NCBI GenBank assembly: GCA_937967375.1
Contig: CALCJF010000073.1
Span: 1 to 11,556, forward strand
Origin: an uncultured Leucobacter sp.
GTDB taxonomy: Bacteria > Actinomycetota > Actinomycetes > Actinomycetales > Microbacteriaceae
Length of the DNA: 11,556 nt
Reading direction: 5' to 3'
Numbering within the stretch: the first letter of the stretch is position 1; every line of letters starts with the position of its first letter. The translations under genes and the position numbers were made by a program. The notes below the pieces were generated by a model, which was not told the DNA's origin, ran no database searches, and was given only the letters and a program-made list of their open reading frames with translations. Shown piece by piece: positions 1-7,114 of the stretch.

Positions 1-1286
1 GCGAGCGTGCCGCCTGCGTCGGTGATCTCGGGCCACGGGAAGCCGCGGTCAATGCGGTGATCGCCGAGCATCGCGCGCCAGTTGTCTTGAATTGCCGGAT
101 CGGCGTGAACCGGCTGCATGCTCGCCGTAATGCCGAGAGCTGAAAGGCGATGCACCTCTGCCTGGTCAACCACCTCAAGATGTTCGATGCGGTGGCGGCG
201 GTCGGCGGGACCGTTTGCCACGATTGCGGCCTCGACTGCGTCGATCGCGATGCGCACCGCTTCGTCGCCGATGGCGTGCATCGCGACCTGCAGTCCCGCA
301 GCATCCGCTGCAACCACGAGTGGGGTGAGCTCCTCGCGGCTCCACATCGGCTCAGCGTTCATGCCGTTCGCATAGGGGGCGCCGAGCGTTGCGGTGCAGC
401 CGTCGACGGTGCCGTCGATCATGACCTTAATGCCGACAATGCGCAGGCGCTCCGATTGCTGGGTGCGGTTCAGCTCGATCGCGCGGTCGAGCTGAGCGAG
501 GTTCTCCTCGGTATTGCCGGTCGGCAGCACGATCCAGTGCGCGGCGACGCGCGCAGTGAGCGTGCCGTCAGCCTCGGCCTGCTGGAGCGCGGCGAGGTCT
601 GCCTCGTTCATGCCCATGTCGGTCGCGCCGGTCACTCCGGTCTCGCGATACGCCTGCAGTGCGCTCTGCAGTGCTTCGCCGCGGTCGCTGTCGTTCTTTA
701 GGCCTTCGAGATACGGCCACACGATCTCGTGCATGGCCGACTCATCGACGAGTCCGGTCAGCCCGTCTGCATTGCGGTGGATCTGCCCACCAGTGGGCGA
801 CTCGGTCTCTGCGTCAATGCCGACCTCGGCGAGTGCCGCAGTGCTCAGCAAGATGGAGTGGTAGTCGTATGCCTGCGCATAGACGATACGGCCCGGAGCT
901 GCCTCGTCGAGCATCTCGCGATGCGGCTCCTGCCCTTCGAATGCAGCGTGTGCCCAGCCCTGCGCGAACACGCGCGGTGCGTCGGGGTTCGCGTCTGCCC
1001 AGGCGCGGATGCGGGCTCGCATCTCGTCAATCGTGTTCGCGCCCCAGAGGTCGACCTGCTGCGCGGCCTCACCGGTCATGACGATGTGCGAGTGGCCGTC
1101 GACGAAGCCGGGCAACACGGTCTTGCCGCCCAGATCGACGACTTCTGCGTCGGTACCGGCGATCCTTGCGGCCGTGACTTGGTCGCCGACGTATGCGATG
1201 CGTTCGCCTCGCACCACGATGGCCTCGGCCCAGGCGCGCGAGTCTGCGGTGAATACCTTGGCGTTTTGGTACAGCTGGGCGTTCAT
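1..1286 (-). CDS. YtcJ-like metal-dependent amidohydrolase (amidohydrolase family 3), 3' end outside window
   Basis: A partial gene: about 428 N-terminal residues are visible and the C-terminus lies beyond the left edge (relatives are about 530-550 aa). The family hydrolyses C-N bonds with metals held in a TIM barrel; the substrate cannot be read from sequence. Seen: an N-terminal beta-sandwich leading to PGFVDGHSH with metal ligands H65 and H67; KVMIDGTVDG with K287, the usual metal-bridging lysine position; HAIGDEA with H337; and HRIEHLE with H369. This order fits the YtcJ/AH3 group. The final conserved Asp is not in the window. There is no signal peptide, so it is probably cytoplasmic. The ATG at 1286 is chosen because GGAAGG (1293-1298) sits 6 nt upstream and the family N-terminus starts there. 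It is transcribed divergently from pth. It could act as a general amidase or deaminase; calling it more precisely would be a guess. Confidence 0.93.
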   Translation of the reverse strand, partial: MNAQLYQNAKVFTADSRAWAEAIVVRGERIAYVGDQVTAARIAGTDAEVVDLGGKTVLPGFVDGHSHIVMTGEAAQQVDLWGANTIDEMRARIRAWADANPDAPRVFAQGWAHAAFEGQEPHREMLDEAAPGRIVYAQAYDYHSILLSTAALAEVGIDAETESPTGGQIHRNADGLTGLVDESAMHEIVWPYLEGLKNDSDRGEALQSALQAYRETGVTGATDMGMNEADLAALQQAEADGTLTARVAAHWIVLPTGNTEENLAQLDRAIELNRTQQSERLRIVGIKVMIDGTVDGCTATLGAPYANGMNAEPMWSREELTPLVVAADAAGLQVAMHAIGDEAVRIAIDAVEAAIVANGPADRRHRIEHLEVVDQAEVHRLSALGITASMQPVHADPAIQDNWRAMLGDHRIDRGFPWPEITDAGGTL

Positions 1287-1330
1287 GCGGATCCTTCCGA
1301 GAGCGATGACGGGCACGTCGCGAGGTCGCG

Positions 1331-1350
1331 TAAGGTCTGCTTTGACCTTA
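1331..1350. promoter_or_regulatory. Perfect 7-bp inverted repeat, candidate operator
   Basis: TAAGGTC and GACCTTA form a perfect inverted repeat with a 6-nt spacer (TGCTTT). It lies 44 nt upstream of the amidohydrolase ATG in the divergent amidohydrolase/pth intergenic region. On the minus strand a weak -35/-10 pair (TTGGTC at 1402-1397, GAGTAT at 1378-1373, 18-nt spacer) would place the repeat just downstream of a start site, where a repressor could act. No regulator gene is adjacent in the window. It could also be a small hairpin in the leader. The repeat is seen directly; the function is inferred. Confidence 0.35.
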
Positions 1351-1453
1351 GTTCAACCGCGGCTTCTCGGCGATACTCACATCTAATTGATCGTTTGACC
1401 AATAGCATAGCGCCGCAGTGAGCAAAGACAGCCTGAGAAAGTTGTGTGCCGGG

Positions 1454-1459
1454 TATGGT
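1454..1459 (+). promoter_or_regulatory. Candidate -10 box for pth-mfd
   Basis: TATGGT fits the actinobacterial TANNNT -10 pattern. It would give a transcript starting near 1466 and a leader of about 45 nt that includes the purine-rich ribosome site before the pth GTG. No good -35 is visible at 16-18 nt upstream, so this is weak. The rest of 1287-1512 shows no gene. Confidence 0.25.
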
Positions 1460-1512
1460 TCGATAGTGCGGTGGGACTTTTCAGGCGCGGCACGAAGACA
1501 GAGGGGGAGCCG

Positions 1513-2100
1513 GTGGGCGACGGGTGGTTGATTGTTGGGCTCGGCAACCCCGGCGCAAAATATGAAGCGACCAGACACAACGTCGGTCAGATGGCGCTCG
1601 ACGTGCTTGCCGACCGTCTGAGCGGCAGATTTGCCGCGCACAAGACCAATTCACGCGTGGCTGAGGTTTTTCTGCGACCGGGCGGCCCGAAGCTCGTGCT
1701 TGCGAAATCGAACGGCTACATGAACACCTCTGGTGGCCCCGTCTCTGCACTGTGCAAGTATTTCGGCGTGCCGGCAGACCGCGTGATCGTGCTGCACGAC
1801 GAACTCGACCTGCCATTCGACACCATCAAGGTGAAGCAGGGAGGCGGACACGGTGGCCACAATGGTCTGCGCGATATTGCGAAGGCTCTTGATACGCCCG
1901 AATTCTTGCGGGTGCGAATCGGCATCGGCAGGCCTCCGGGGCAGCAGGATCCGGCTGACTTCGTGCTGAAGCCGTTCGCGAGCGGCGAGCGCGACACGCT
2001 CGCGGTGCTGCTCGAAGACGCGGCCGATGCGGTTGAAGCGCTCATCGACGACGGCCTGCTTGCCACGCAGCAGCGCTTTCACGGTAGGGCAGCCAAGTGA
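1513..2100 (+). CDS. pth: Peptidyl-tRNA hydrolase
   Basis: Cleaves the ester bond of peptidyl-tRNAs released from stalled ribosomes, recycling tRNA in the cytosol. The product is 195 aa, the usual size for bacterial Pth. Catalytic and tRNA-contact positions of the family are present: GLGNPG with N12, RHNVG with catalytic H22, YMNTSG with N71, HDELD with D95, and GHGGHNGLR with H115 and N116. The GTG at 1513 is chosen because the conserved domain begins 4 residues later and a purine-rich ribosome site (AGGGGGAG, 1502-1509) lies just upstream. In-frame GTGs at 1444 and 1471 would add up to 23 residues unlike the family. The stop overlaps the mfd start (GTGA, 2097-2100), so the two genes are probably translationally coupled in one operon. 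Confidence 0.97.
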   Translation: MGDGWLIVGLGNPGAKYEATRHNVGQMALDVLADRLSGRFAAHKTNSRVAEVFLRPGGPKLVLAKSNGYMNTSGGPVSALCKYFGVPADRVIVLHDELDLPFDTIKVKQGGGHGGHNGLRDIAKALDTPEFLRVRIGIGRPPGQQDPADFVLKPFASGERDTLAVLLEDAADAVEALIDDGLLATQQRFHGRAAK

Positions 2101-5100
2101 GCCTGTCTGGTCTCGACCGCCTGCTCGCGACCGCTCCATCGTTCGAGCGTGCGCTCGCCGCCGCGGGCGAGAGCGTCGACTTTGCAGCGGCTGAACCGCT
2201 GCGGCCGGCGCTTGTCGCGGGACTGCTTCGTCGCCGCATGCACGAGGGATCCCGCGGTGCCTACCTGCTGATCGCGGCAACGAGTCGCGAAGCAGACGCG
2301 TTGCGATCTGCCGTCGCCTCTCTCGTTCCCGAGGCGATCACCGCCGAGTTTCCAGCCTGGGAAACCCTGCCGCACGAACGCTTGAGCCCGAGCGCAGAGA
2401 CTGTCGGACGACGTGCCGCGGCCCTGCGGCTGCTGCGCGAAGCCGGTGCTGCCGACGCCGATCCAACTCGGCCCTTGGTGCTCGTCGCCTCGGTGCGCGC
2501 GGCACTGCAGCCGGTGTCGCCGCACGCGGCGAACGCCGAGCCCGTGGTGTTGCGGGCCGGTTCAGACAGCGACGGGCTCGAGCGCATCGCCACAAAGCTC
2601 GTTGAAACCGCCTACACCCGCGTCGATATGGTGACCCGCCGCGGTGAGTTCGCCGTGCGCGGTGGCATTCTTGACGTGTTTCCGCCAACCGCCGAGCAGG
2701 CCGTGCGCGTCGATTTCTTCGGCGACGAGGTCGATCAGATTCGCCGATTCGCGGTCAGCGATCAGCGAAGTGCGGGCGATCCTCTGCCCATGATCGAGCT
2801 CTGGCCTGCCCGCGAGCTGTTGCTGACCGACGACGTGCGCGAACGAGCGCAGGCGCTGCTGCCTCGGTTTCCGGCGCTCTCGACGTTGCTCGAGAAGATC
2901 GCGCAGGGCATCGCGGTCGAAGGCATGGAGAGCCTGCTGCCGCAGCTGCTGCCGGGCCTGCGGCCGCTGACGGCGCTGCTGCCCCCTGAAGCCGCGGTGA
3001 TGGTGGTCGCGCCCGAGCGCGTGGCTGGGCGCGCCGTGAGCCTCGCCGAGACGAACCGAGAGTTTCTCGAGGCGGCTTGGGCCGCTGCAACGGCCGGTGC
3101 AGACGCTCCCGTGCCCACCGACGACCACGGCATGCTGACCCTGGTCGAGTTGCGAGAGGCAGCGGGTTCGCGCCCCTGGCAAACGCTCACGGGCTTCATC
3201 GCTGGTGCGGAGGATCAGTTCTCGCCCGACGATCAAATCGTCGTGCAGGGCTCGGCGCTGCCGCGCCCGACCCCTGGCTCAGATGCCGGGGCCGCGACGA
3301 TCGAAGCACTGGAGGCTCGGCTGCAGAACGACTGGAACGTTGTCGTGACCGCCCAGGGTGTCGGCCTCGTCGAGCGTGCCCGCGACGTGCTTGCTGATGC
3401 GGGTTTTGCTGCCCGTATGGTCGATCTGCTGCCCGAACAGCTCGAGACCGGGGTCGTGTATCTGACCCCGGGAACCGCGTGGTCTGGTTTCGAGAGTGAC
3501 GAGGCGAAGCTGCTGCTCGTCAGCGAGGCCGAGTTCTTCGGGCGTGCGGTCAGCCAGCACCAAGCGCCGGCGAAGCTCGCGAAGCGCCGAGGCAAGAATG
3601 TGGTCGACCCACTGCAACTGCAGCCTGGCGACTACGTGGTGCACGAGACCCACGGCATCGGCCGATTCGTTGAGTTGACGCAGCGCATGGTGCCGACCGG
3701 GGGGCGCGATCCTCGCGGTGGCCCCGCGAAGGCGCTTCGCGAGTATCTCGTGCTCGAATACGCGTCGACCAAGCGCAACATGCCCAAAGACAAGCTGTAC
3801 GTCCCAACTGACCAACTCGACCAGCTGTCGCGCTACGTGGGCGGCGAGGCGCCCGCGCTGTCGAAGATGGGCGGCAGCGACTGGGCGACGGCCAAAAAGA
3901 AGGCTCGCAAGGCCGTGCGCGACATCGCCGTCGAGCTGGTGAAGCTCTATTCGGCTCGCGTCGCCTCGAAGGGGCACGCCTTCAGCGTCGACACCCCTTG
4001 GCAGCACGAGCTCGAAGAGGCGTTTCCGTACGCCGAGACCCGCGACCAGCTCACCACGATCGATGAGGTCAAGCGCGACATGGAGCGCTCGATTCCCATG
4101 GACCGCCTCGTGTCAGGCGATGTCGGCTTCGGCAAGACCGAGGTTGCGGTGCGTGCGGCGTTCAAGGCCGTGCAAGACGGCAAGCAGGTTGCTGTGCTTG
4201 TGCCCACCACGCTGCTCGTGAAGCAGCATCTCGAGACGTTCCAAGACCGCATGGCGGGGTTTCCGGTGCGGCTTCGGGCGCTCAGCCGATTCCAGAGCGA
4301 GAAAGAGTCGAAAGACACGATCGAGGGTCTCGCGGCGGGCACGGTCGACATTGTCATCGGCACCCACCGCCTGCTCACTGACCAAGTGCGCTATAAAGAC
4401 ATCGGCCTCGTCATCATCGATGAGGAGCAGCGATTCGGCGTCGAGCACAAAGACGCGCTGAAGAAGCTGAAGACCGGCGTCGACATTCTCGCGATGAGTG
4501 CGACCCCGATTCCGCGCACGCTCGAAATGGCCGTGACCGGTATACGTGAGATGTCGACACTTGCCACGGCCCCCGAAGACCGCCACCCGATCCTCACCTT
4601 CGTCGGCCCGCGAAGCGACAAGCAAATCGGTGCAGCGATTCGCCGCGAGCTGCTGCGCGAGGGGCAGGTCTTCTTCGTGCACAACCGAGTGCAGTCGATC
4701 AACCGGATCGCATCGCAGATCGCCGAGCTCGTGCCAGAGGCCCGCGTCGCCGTCGCGCACGGCAAACTGGGTGAGCACCAGCTCGAGCAGATTGTGGTCG
4801 ACTTCTGGGAGCGAAAGTACGATGTGCTCGTCTCGACGACCATCATCGAGACCGGTCTCGACATCGCGAACGCCAACACCATCATCATCGACGCCGCAGA
4901 CAAGTACGGGCTCAGCCAGCTGCACCAGTTGCGCGGGCGCGTCGGGCGCAGCCGCGAGCGGGCCTACGCCTACTTTCTCTACGACCCAGACAAGCCGCTC
5001 ACCGAGCACGCGCACGAGCGTCTCGACACGATCGCGGCCAACAACGAGCTCGGGTCTGGCATGCAGGTTGCCCTCAAAGACCTCGAGCTGCGCGGTGCAG

Positions 5101-5726
5101 GCAACCTGCTCGGTGGCGAGCAGTCGGGGCACATCGCGGGTGTCGGTTTCGATCTTTACTTGCGCATGATCGGCGAGGCCGTCGCGACGTTCAAGGGTGA
5201 AGACGTAGCGGGGGCGAACGAGCTCTCGCTCGAGCTGCCGCTCGACGCGCATATTCCAGAGGACTACGTCGAAAGCGAGCGGCTGCGTCTCGAGGCATAC
5301 CAGAAGTTCTCGGCGGCCTCGCATCCGCAGGCACCCGCCGATCACGTGACGCTCGTGCTCGAAGAACTCACCGACCGCTACGGTGAACCGCCGGTAGAGG
5401 TGCAGCGCCTCGCCGCGATTTCGTCACTGCGTCGCCGCGCTGCGCTGCTTGGGCTCACGAAGGTCGTCGCGGCGGGGCCCGCGTTGCGTGTCGAGCCGGT
5501 GACGCTTCCGGGATCGCGGCAGATGCGCATGAACCGCCTGTATCGGGGCGCGCGCTACACCGAGGCAACGAAGTCGCTGCAGATTCCGTTGCCCGAGAAC
5601 GGGCCGACCTCACGCAGCCCGCTGGCTGGCGTCGGCCGTGGCGGTGCCGCTCCGTACGACGGCGACATCATCGCGTGGGTCGGCGGGGTATTCACCGCGC
5701 TGCTCGAGCCTGATGAGGCGCCCTAG
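2097..5726 (+). CDS. mfd: Transcription-repair coupling factor Mfd
   Basis: A 1209-aa DNA translocase that pushes RNA polymerase off blocking lesions and recruits UvrA for nucleotide excision repair. Domains in order: UvrB-like N-terminal module (about 1-350, with VRGGILDVFPP typical of it); a linker domain; the RNA-polymerase-interacting domain starting near LQPGDYVVHETHGIG (508 onward); RecG-type helicase motor with Walker A GDVGFGKT (674-681, K680), Walker B DEEQ (775-778), SATP (801-804), and motif VI QLRGRVGR (944-951); then the C-terminal TRCF domain (about 1040-1150) that autoinhibits UvrA binding. All motor motifs are intact and the length matches actinobacterial Mfd. The GTG start at 2097 overlaps the pth stop, with GGTAGGG 7 nt upstream. 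The gene ends in a convergent intergenic region holding a strong palindrome. Confidence 0.98.
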   Translation: MSLSGLDRLLATAPSFERALAAAGESVDFAAAEPLRPALVAGLLRRRMHEGSRGAYLLIAATSREADALRSAVASLVPEAITAEFPAWETLPHERLSPSAETVGRRAAALRLLREAGAADADPTRPLVLVASVRAALQPVSPHAANAEPVVLRAGSDSDGLERIATKLVETAYTRVDMVTRRGEFAVRGGILDVFPPTAEQAVRVDFFGDEVDQIRRFAVSDQRSAGDPLPMIELWPARELLLTDDVRERAQALLPRFPALSTLLEKIAQGIAVEGMESLLPQLLPGLRPLTALLPPEAAVMVVAPERVAGRAVSLAETNREFLEAAWAAATAGADAPVPTDDHGMLTLVELREAAGSRPWQTLTGFIAGAEDQFSPDDQIVVQGSALPRPTPGSDAGAATIEALEARLQNDWNVVVTAQGVGLVERARDVLADAGFAARMVDLLPEQLETGVVYLTPGTAWSGFESDEAKLLLVSEAEFFGRAVSQHQAPAKLAKRRGKNVVDPLQLQPGDYVVHETHGIGRFVELTQRMVPTGGRDPRGGPAKALREYLVLEYASTKRNMPKDKLYVPTDQLDQLSRYVGGEAPALSKMGGSDWATAKKKARKAVRDIAVELVKLYSARVASKGHAFSVDTPWQHELEEAFPYAETRDQLTTIDEVKRDMERSIPMDRLVSGDVGFGKTEVAVRAAFKAVQDGKQVAVLVPTTLLVKQHLETFQDRMAGFPVRLRALSRFQSEKESKDTIEGLAAGTVDIVIGTHRLLTDQVRYKDIGLVIIDEEQRFGVEHKDALKKLKTGVDILAMSATPIPRTLEMAVTGIREMSTLATAPEDRHPILTFVGPRSDKQIGAAIRRELLREGQVFFVHNRVQSINRIASQIAELVPEARVAVAHGKLGEHQLEQIVVDFWERKYDVLVSTTIIETGLDIANANTIIIDAADKYGLSQLHQLRGRVGRSRERAYAYFLYDPDKPLTEHAHERLDTIAANNELGSGMQVALKDLELRGAGNLLGGEQSGHIAGVGFDLYLRMIGEAVATFKGEDVAGANELSLELPLDAHIPEDYVESERLRLEAYQKFSAASHPQAPADHVTLVLEELTDRYGEPPVEVQRLAAISSLRRRAALLGLTKVVAAGPALRVEPVTLPGSRQMRMNRLYRGARYTEATKSLQIPLPENGPTSRSPLAGVGRGGAAPYDGDIIAWVGGVFTALLEPDEAP

Positions 5727-5737
5727 AGGTTCCACCC

Positions 5738-5800
5738 GCTTTCCGGGGTCACAGAATAGCGTTATGAGCGCGCATAACGGACGTCTGTGACCCCGGAAGC
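5738..5800. terminator. Nested long palindrome between convergent genes, probable bidirectional terminator
   Basis: A perfect 15-bp inverted repeat (5741-5755 against 5784-5798) extends by two more pairs past a single bulged T. It encloses a second hairpin of 7 bp (CGTTATG at 5760-5766, CATAACG at 5773-5779) with a 6-nt loop. It lies 11 bp after the mfd stop and 54 bp after (on its own strand) the lipoprotein stop, so it could end transcription from both sides. There is no U-tract on either side, which is common for actinobacterial hairpins but leaves termination unproven. The nested build, larger than a terminator needs, also suits a dispersed intergenic palindrome family. Confidence 0.55.
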
Positions 5801-5845
5801 CGGGACATGCCCGGAAGCCGGGACATGCCCGGAAGCCGGGACATC
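5792..5845. repeat. Three tandem 18-bp repeats
   Basis: Unit CCCGGAAGCCGGGACATG occurs at 5792-5809, 5810-5827 and 5828-5845; the third copy differs only in its last base (C instead of G). Each unit has an internal 5-bp inverted repeat (CCCGG/CCGGG, 3-nt loop). The first copy overlaps the right arm of the adjacent long palindrome, so the left arm could pair with any of the three copies. No spacers, so this is not a CRISPR array. It lies outside both flanking coding regions, ending 8 bp from the lipoprotein stop. Confidence 0.9.
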
Positions 5846-5853
5846 CCAGACCT

Positions 5854-6345
5854 TCAGCCCGCGTTGCAGAGCGTCTGAAGCGCCTTGCTGGCCTCGGCGA
5901 GCGCATTCACCTGCGCGCCAAGGTCAGCAAGATAGCCGGGCACGCCGAGCGCGGACTCGGGCACCGTGATGTCTTGGAAGCCCTGCATCGCCGCGCGCAC
6001 TTCGCCCACTGCCGCGAGCACCTCGGAGTTTGTGACCTGGGCCTCGATTTCTGAGAGCGCGCTCTCGAGCGGCCCGGTGAGCACCTCGACCGACGGAATC
6101 TCGCCGCTCGCGAGTTTCGCGGCGGCGTCTTCGATGCCCTGGCGAACCTGCTGTTCGGTCGCCTGAGTCAACTGCTCGACTTGCGCACCCGAAACCGAGC
6201 ACGCGTCGATGAGGCTTTGCTCGGGGGCCATCGTCGGGGCGGTGAAGGTGAGGGCGGGCTCTGCTGCGCAGGCCGTCAGCATGCCCGCAAGTGCCGCGAC
6301 GACGAGCAGGCTGCTCGTGCGCATGGCGAAGGTCGAAGAGGGCAT
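5854..6345 (-). CDS. Small putative lipoprotein, function unknown
   Basis: 163 aa. Not recognised as a named family. The N-terminus is a lipoprotein signal: a short start with one Arg, hydrophobic residues 13-23, and lipobox L23-T24-A25-C26, so the protein is probably lipid-anchored on the outer face of the membrane. The mature part is mostly predicted helix, acidic and Ala/Glu/Val-rich, with two further cysteines (C49 and C160) near its two ends that could form a disulfide. Start: ATG 6345 is preferred because a -10-like TAGCAT ends 6 nt upstream, which would fit leaderless translation; ATG 6324 (M8) is the alternative and neither has a clear ribosome site. It is divergent from mazG (37 bp) and convergent with mfd. 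The context does not suggest a role. Confidence 0.8.
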   Translation of the reverse strand: MPSSTFAMRTSSLLVVAALAGMLTACAAEPALTFTAPTMAPEQSLIDACSVSGAQVEQLTQATEQQVRQGIEDAAAKLASGEIPSVEVLTGPLESALSEIEAQVTNSEVLAAVGEVRAAMQGFQDITVPESALGVPGYLADLGAQVNALAEASKALQTLCNAG

Positions 6346-6351
6346 GAGTCG

Positions 6352-6357
6352 ATGCTA
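6352..6357 (-). promoter_or_regulatory. Candidate -10 box of the lipoprotein gene (leaderless)
   Basis: On the minus strand TAGCAT (TANNNT pattern) is followed by 6 nt and then the ATG at 6345. This spacing would put the transcription start at or next to the start codon. No convincing -35. The absence of a ribosome site at this gene supports the idea; it is an inference from spacing. Confidence 0.4.
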
Positions 6358-6369
6358 GCTCGCGCACTG

Positions 6370-6375
6370 TAGGGT
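6370..6375 (+). promoter_or_regulatory. Candidate -10 box of mazG (leaderless)
   Basis: TAGGGT (TANNNT pattern) is followed by exactly 7 nt and then the mazG ATG at 6383, the geometry of leaderless actinobacterial promoters. The -35 region is weak. The AGGG inside it could instead serve as a poor ribosome site 8 nt before ATG. It faces the TAGCAT box of the divergent lipoprotein gene across 12 bp. Confidence 0.4.
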
Positions 6376-6382
6376 TCCCTGT

Positions 6383-7081
6383 ATGAATACCGGTGACGCA
6401 GCAGGCAGCAGGCGGAGTGGAGTCGAGGCGGCCCGCGAGACCGTTCGACGCATGGCCGCGCCCGGCGGCTGCGCCTGGCACGAGGTGCAGACACACGAGT
6501 CGCTGATCCCTTTTCTGATCGAAGAGACTGCCGAGTTCGTTGAGGCCGTTGAGCGTGGCCTGCCAGCTGATGAGGTCGCGGGAGAGCTCGGTGACGTGCT
6601 CTACCAGGTGCTGTTCCATGCGGCGATCGCAGAGCGCGACGGGGAGGGCTACGACCTGAACTCTGTCGCGAGCCGGTTGAGTGAGAAGCTGCAGGCCCGC
6701 CACCCGCACGTGTTCGGCGACCGCGGGTACATGACTGTCGATGAGCTGAACGCCGAGTGGGAGCGTCTGAAAGAAGACGCTGCGGGGGAGCGGCGGGGAT
6801 CGCGCGGCGCCCTCGACGGGATCCCTGCGGGCATGCCGACACTTGCGCGCGCAGCCAAGGTGGTCGAGCGGTTGAAACGGGCCGGCCTCATCGATCCGAC
6901 GGCAGATGCGCCTCGTGAGCAAACCGACGGGGCTTCGACGAGCGAAGAGGTGCTCGGAGAGGAGATCCTCGCCCTGGTCATCAAAGCGAACGCTGCGGGC
7001 ATCGACCCGGATCGCGCCCTGCGCATGGCCACTGCACGCCTCGCAGACAAGTTGATTGACTCGGAGCGATCCGACGAGTAA
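6383..7081 (+). CDS. mazG: MazG family nucleoside triphosphate pyrophosphohydrolase
   Basis: Hydrolyses (d)NTPs, especially aberrant ones, to NMP and pyrophosphate, keeping the nucleotide pool clean and affecting starvation responses. 232 aa. The N-terminal all-alpha domain (about 14-130) carries the Mg-binding residues E47, E48, E51 (EETAE) and E68, D71 (ELGD), then the FHAAIAE helix and RHPHVFGD (106-113), all typical of MazG. The usual CPWD-x-x-QTH opening reads CAWHEVQTH (30-38), a variant. The second MazG domain of longer homologues (about 260 aa or more) is reduced to a helical tail (about 150-225) without EExxE, so only one active site is expected. Start ATG 6383 is set by the -10-like box 7 nt upstream. 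Probably co-transcribed with hisS (33-bp gap). Confidence 0.95.
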   Translation: MNTGDAAGSRRSGVEAARETVRRMAAPGGCAWHEVQTHESLIPFLIEETAEFVEAVERGLPADEVAGELGDVLYQVLFHAAIAERDGEGYDLNSVASRLSEKLQARHPHVFGDRGYMTVDELNAEWERLKEDAAGERRGSRGALDGIPAGMPTLARAAKVVERLKRAGLIDPTADAPREQTDGASTSEEVLGEEILALVIKANAAGIDPDRALRMATARLADKLIDSERSDE

Positions 7082-7101
7082 ATGGCACGGGTCCGTCATG
7101 G

Positions 7102-7107
7102 AAGAAT
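7102..7107 (+). promoter_or_regulatory. Possible internal -10 box before hisS
   Basis: AAGAAT matches four key features only loosely (A2 and T6 of TANNNT present, T1 absent) but ends exactly 7 nt before the preferred hisS ATG at 7115, the same spacing as at mazG. It could give hisS its own leaderless transcript in addition to readthrough from mazG. Overlapping GGAAGA (7100-7105) could be a ribosome site at 9 nt instead. Confidence 0.25.
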
Positions 7108-7114
7108 GGAACCC

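Noticed and set aside
150..1421. Plus-strand frames (150-701 and 729-1421) opposite the amidohydrolase
   Set aside because: The minus strand encodes a continuous amidohydrolase with all metal-ligand motifs; the plus frames are shadows.
4113..5345. 410-aa open frame on the minus strand within mfd
   Set aside because: Lies wholly antisense to the conserved helicase motor of Mfd; no recognisable domain, no ribosome site. A typical GC-rich shadow frame.
5792..5845. Tandem repeats as a CRISPR array
   Set aside because: Units are directly adjacent with no spacers, and no cas genes are present.
5787..5969. 60-aa plus-strand frame encoding a PEAGTC hexapeptide repeat over the 18-bp repeats
   Set aside because: The repeat is translated only because 18 is a multiple of three; no ribosome site, and the frame runs antisense into the lipoprotein gene.
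5924..7099. 391-aa open frame on the minus strand over mazG and the lipoprotein
   Set aside because: Spans two well-supported genes in other frames, including the divergent promoter gap, with no domain of its own.
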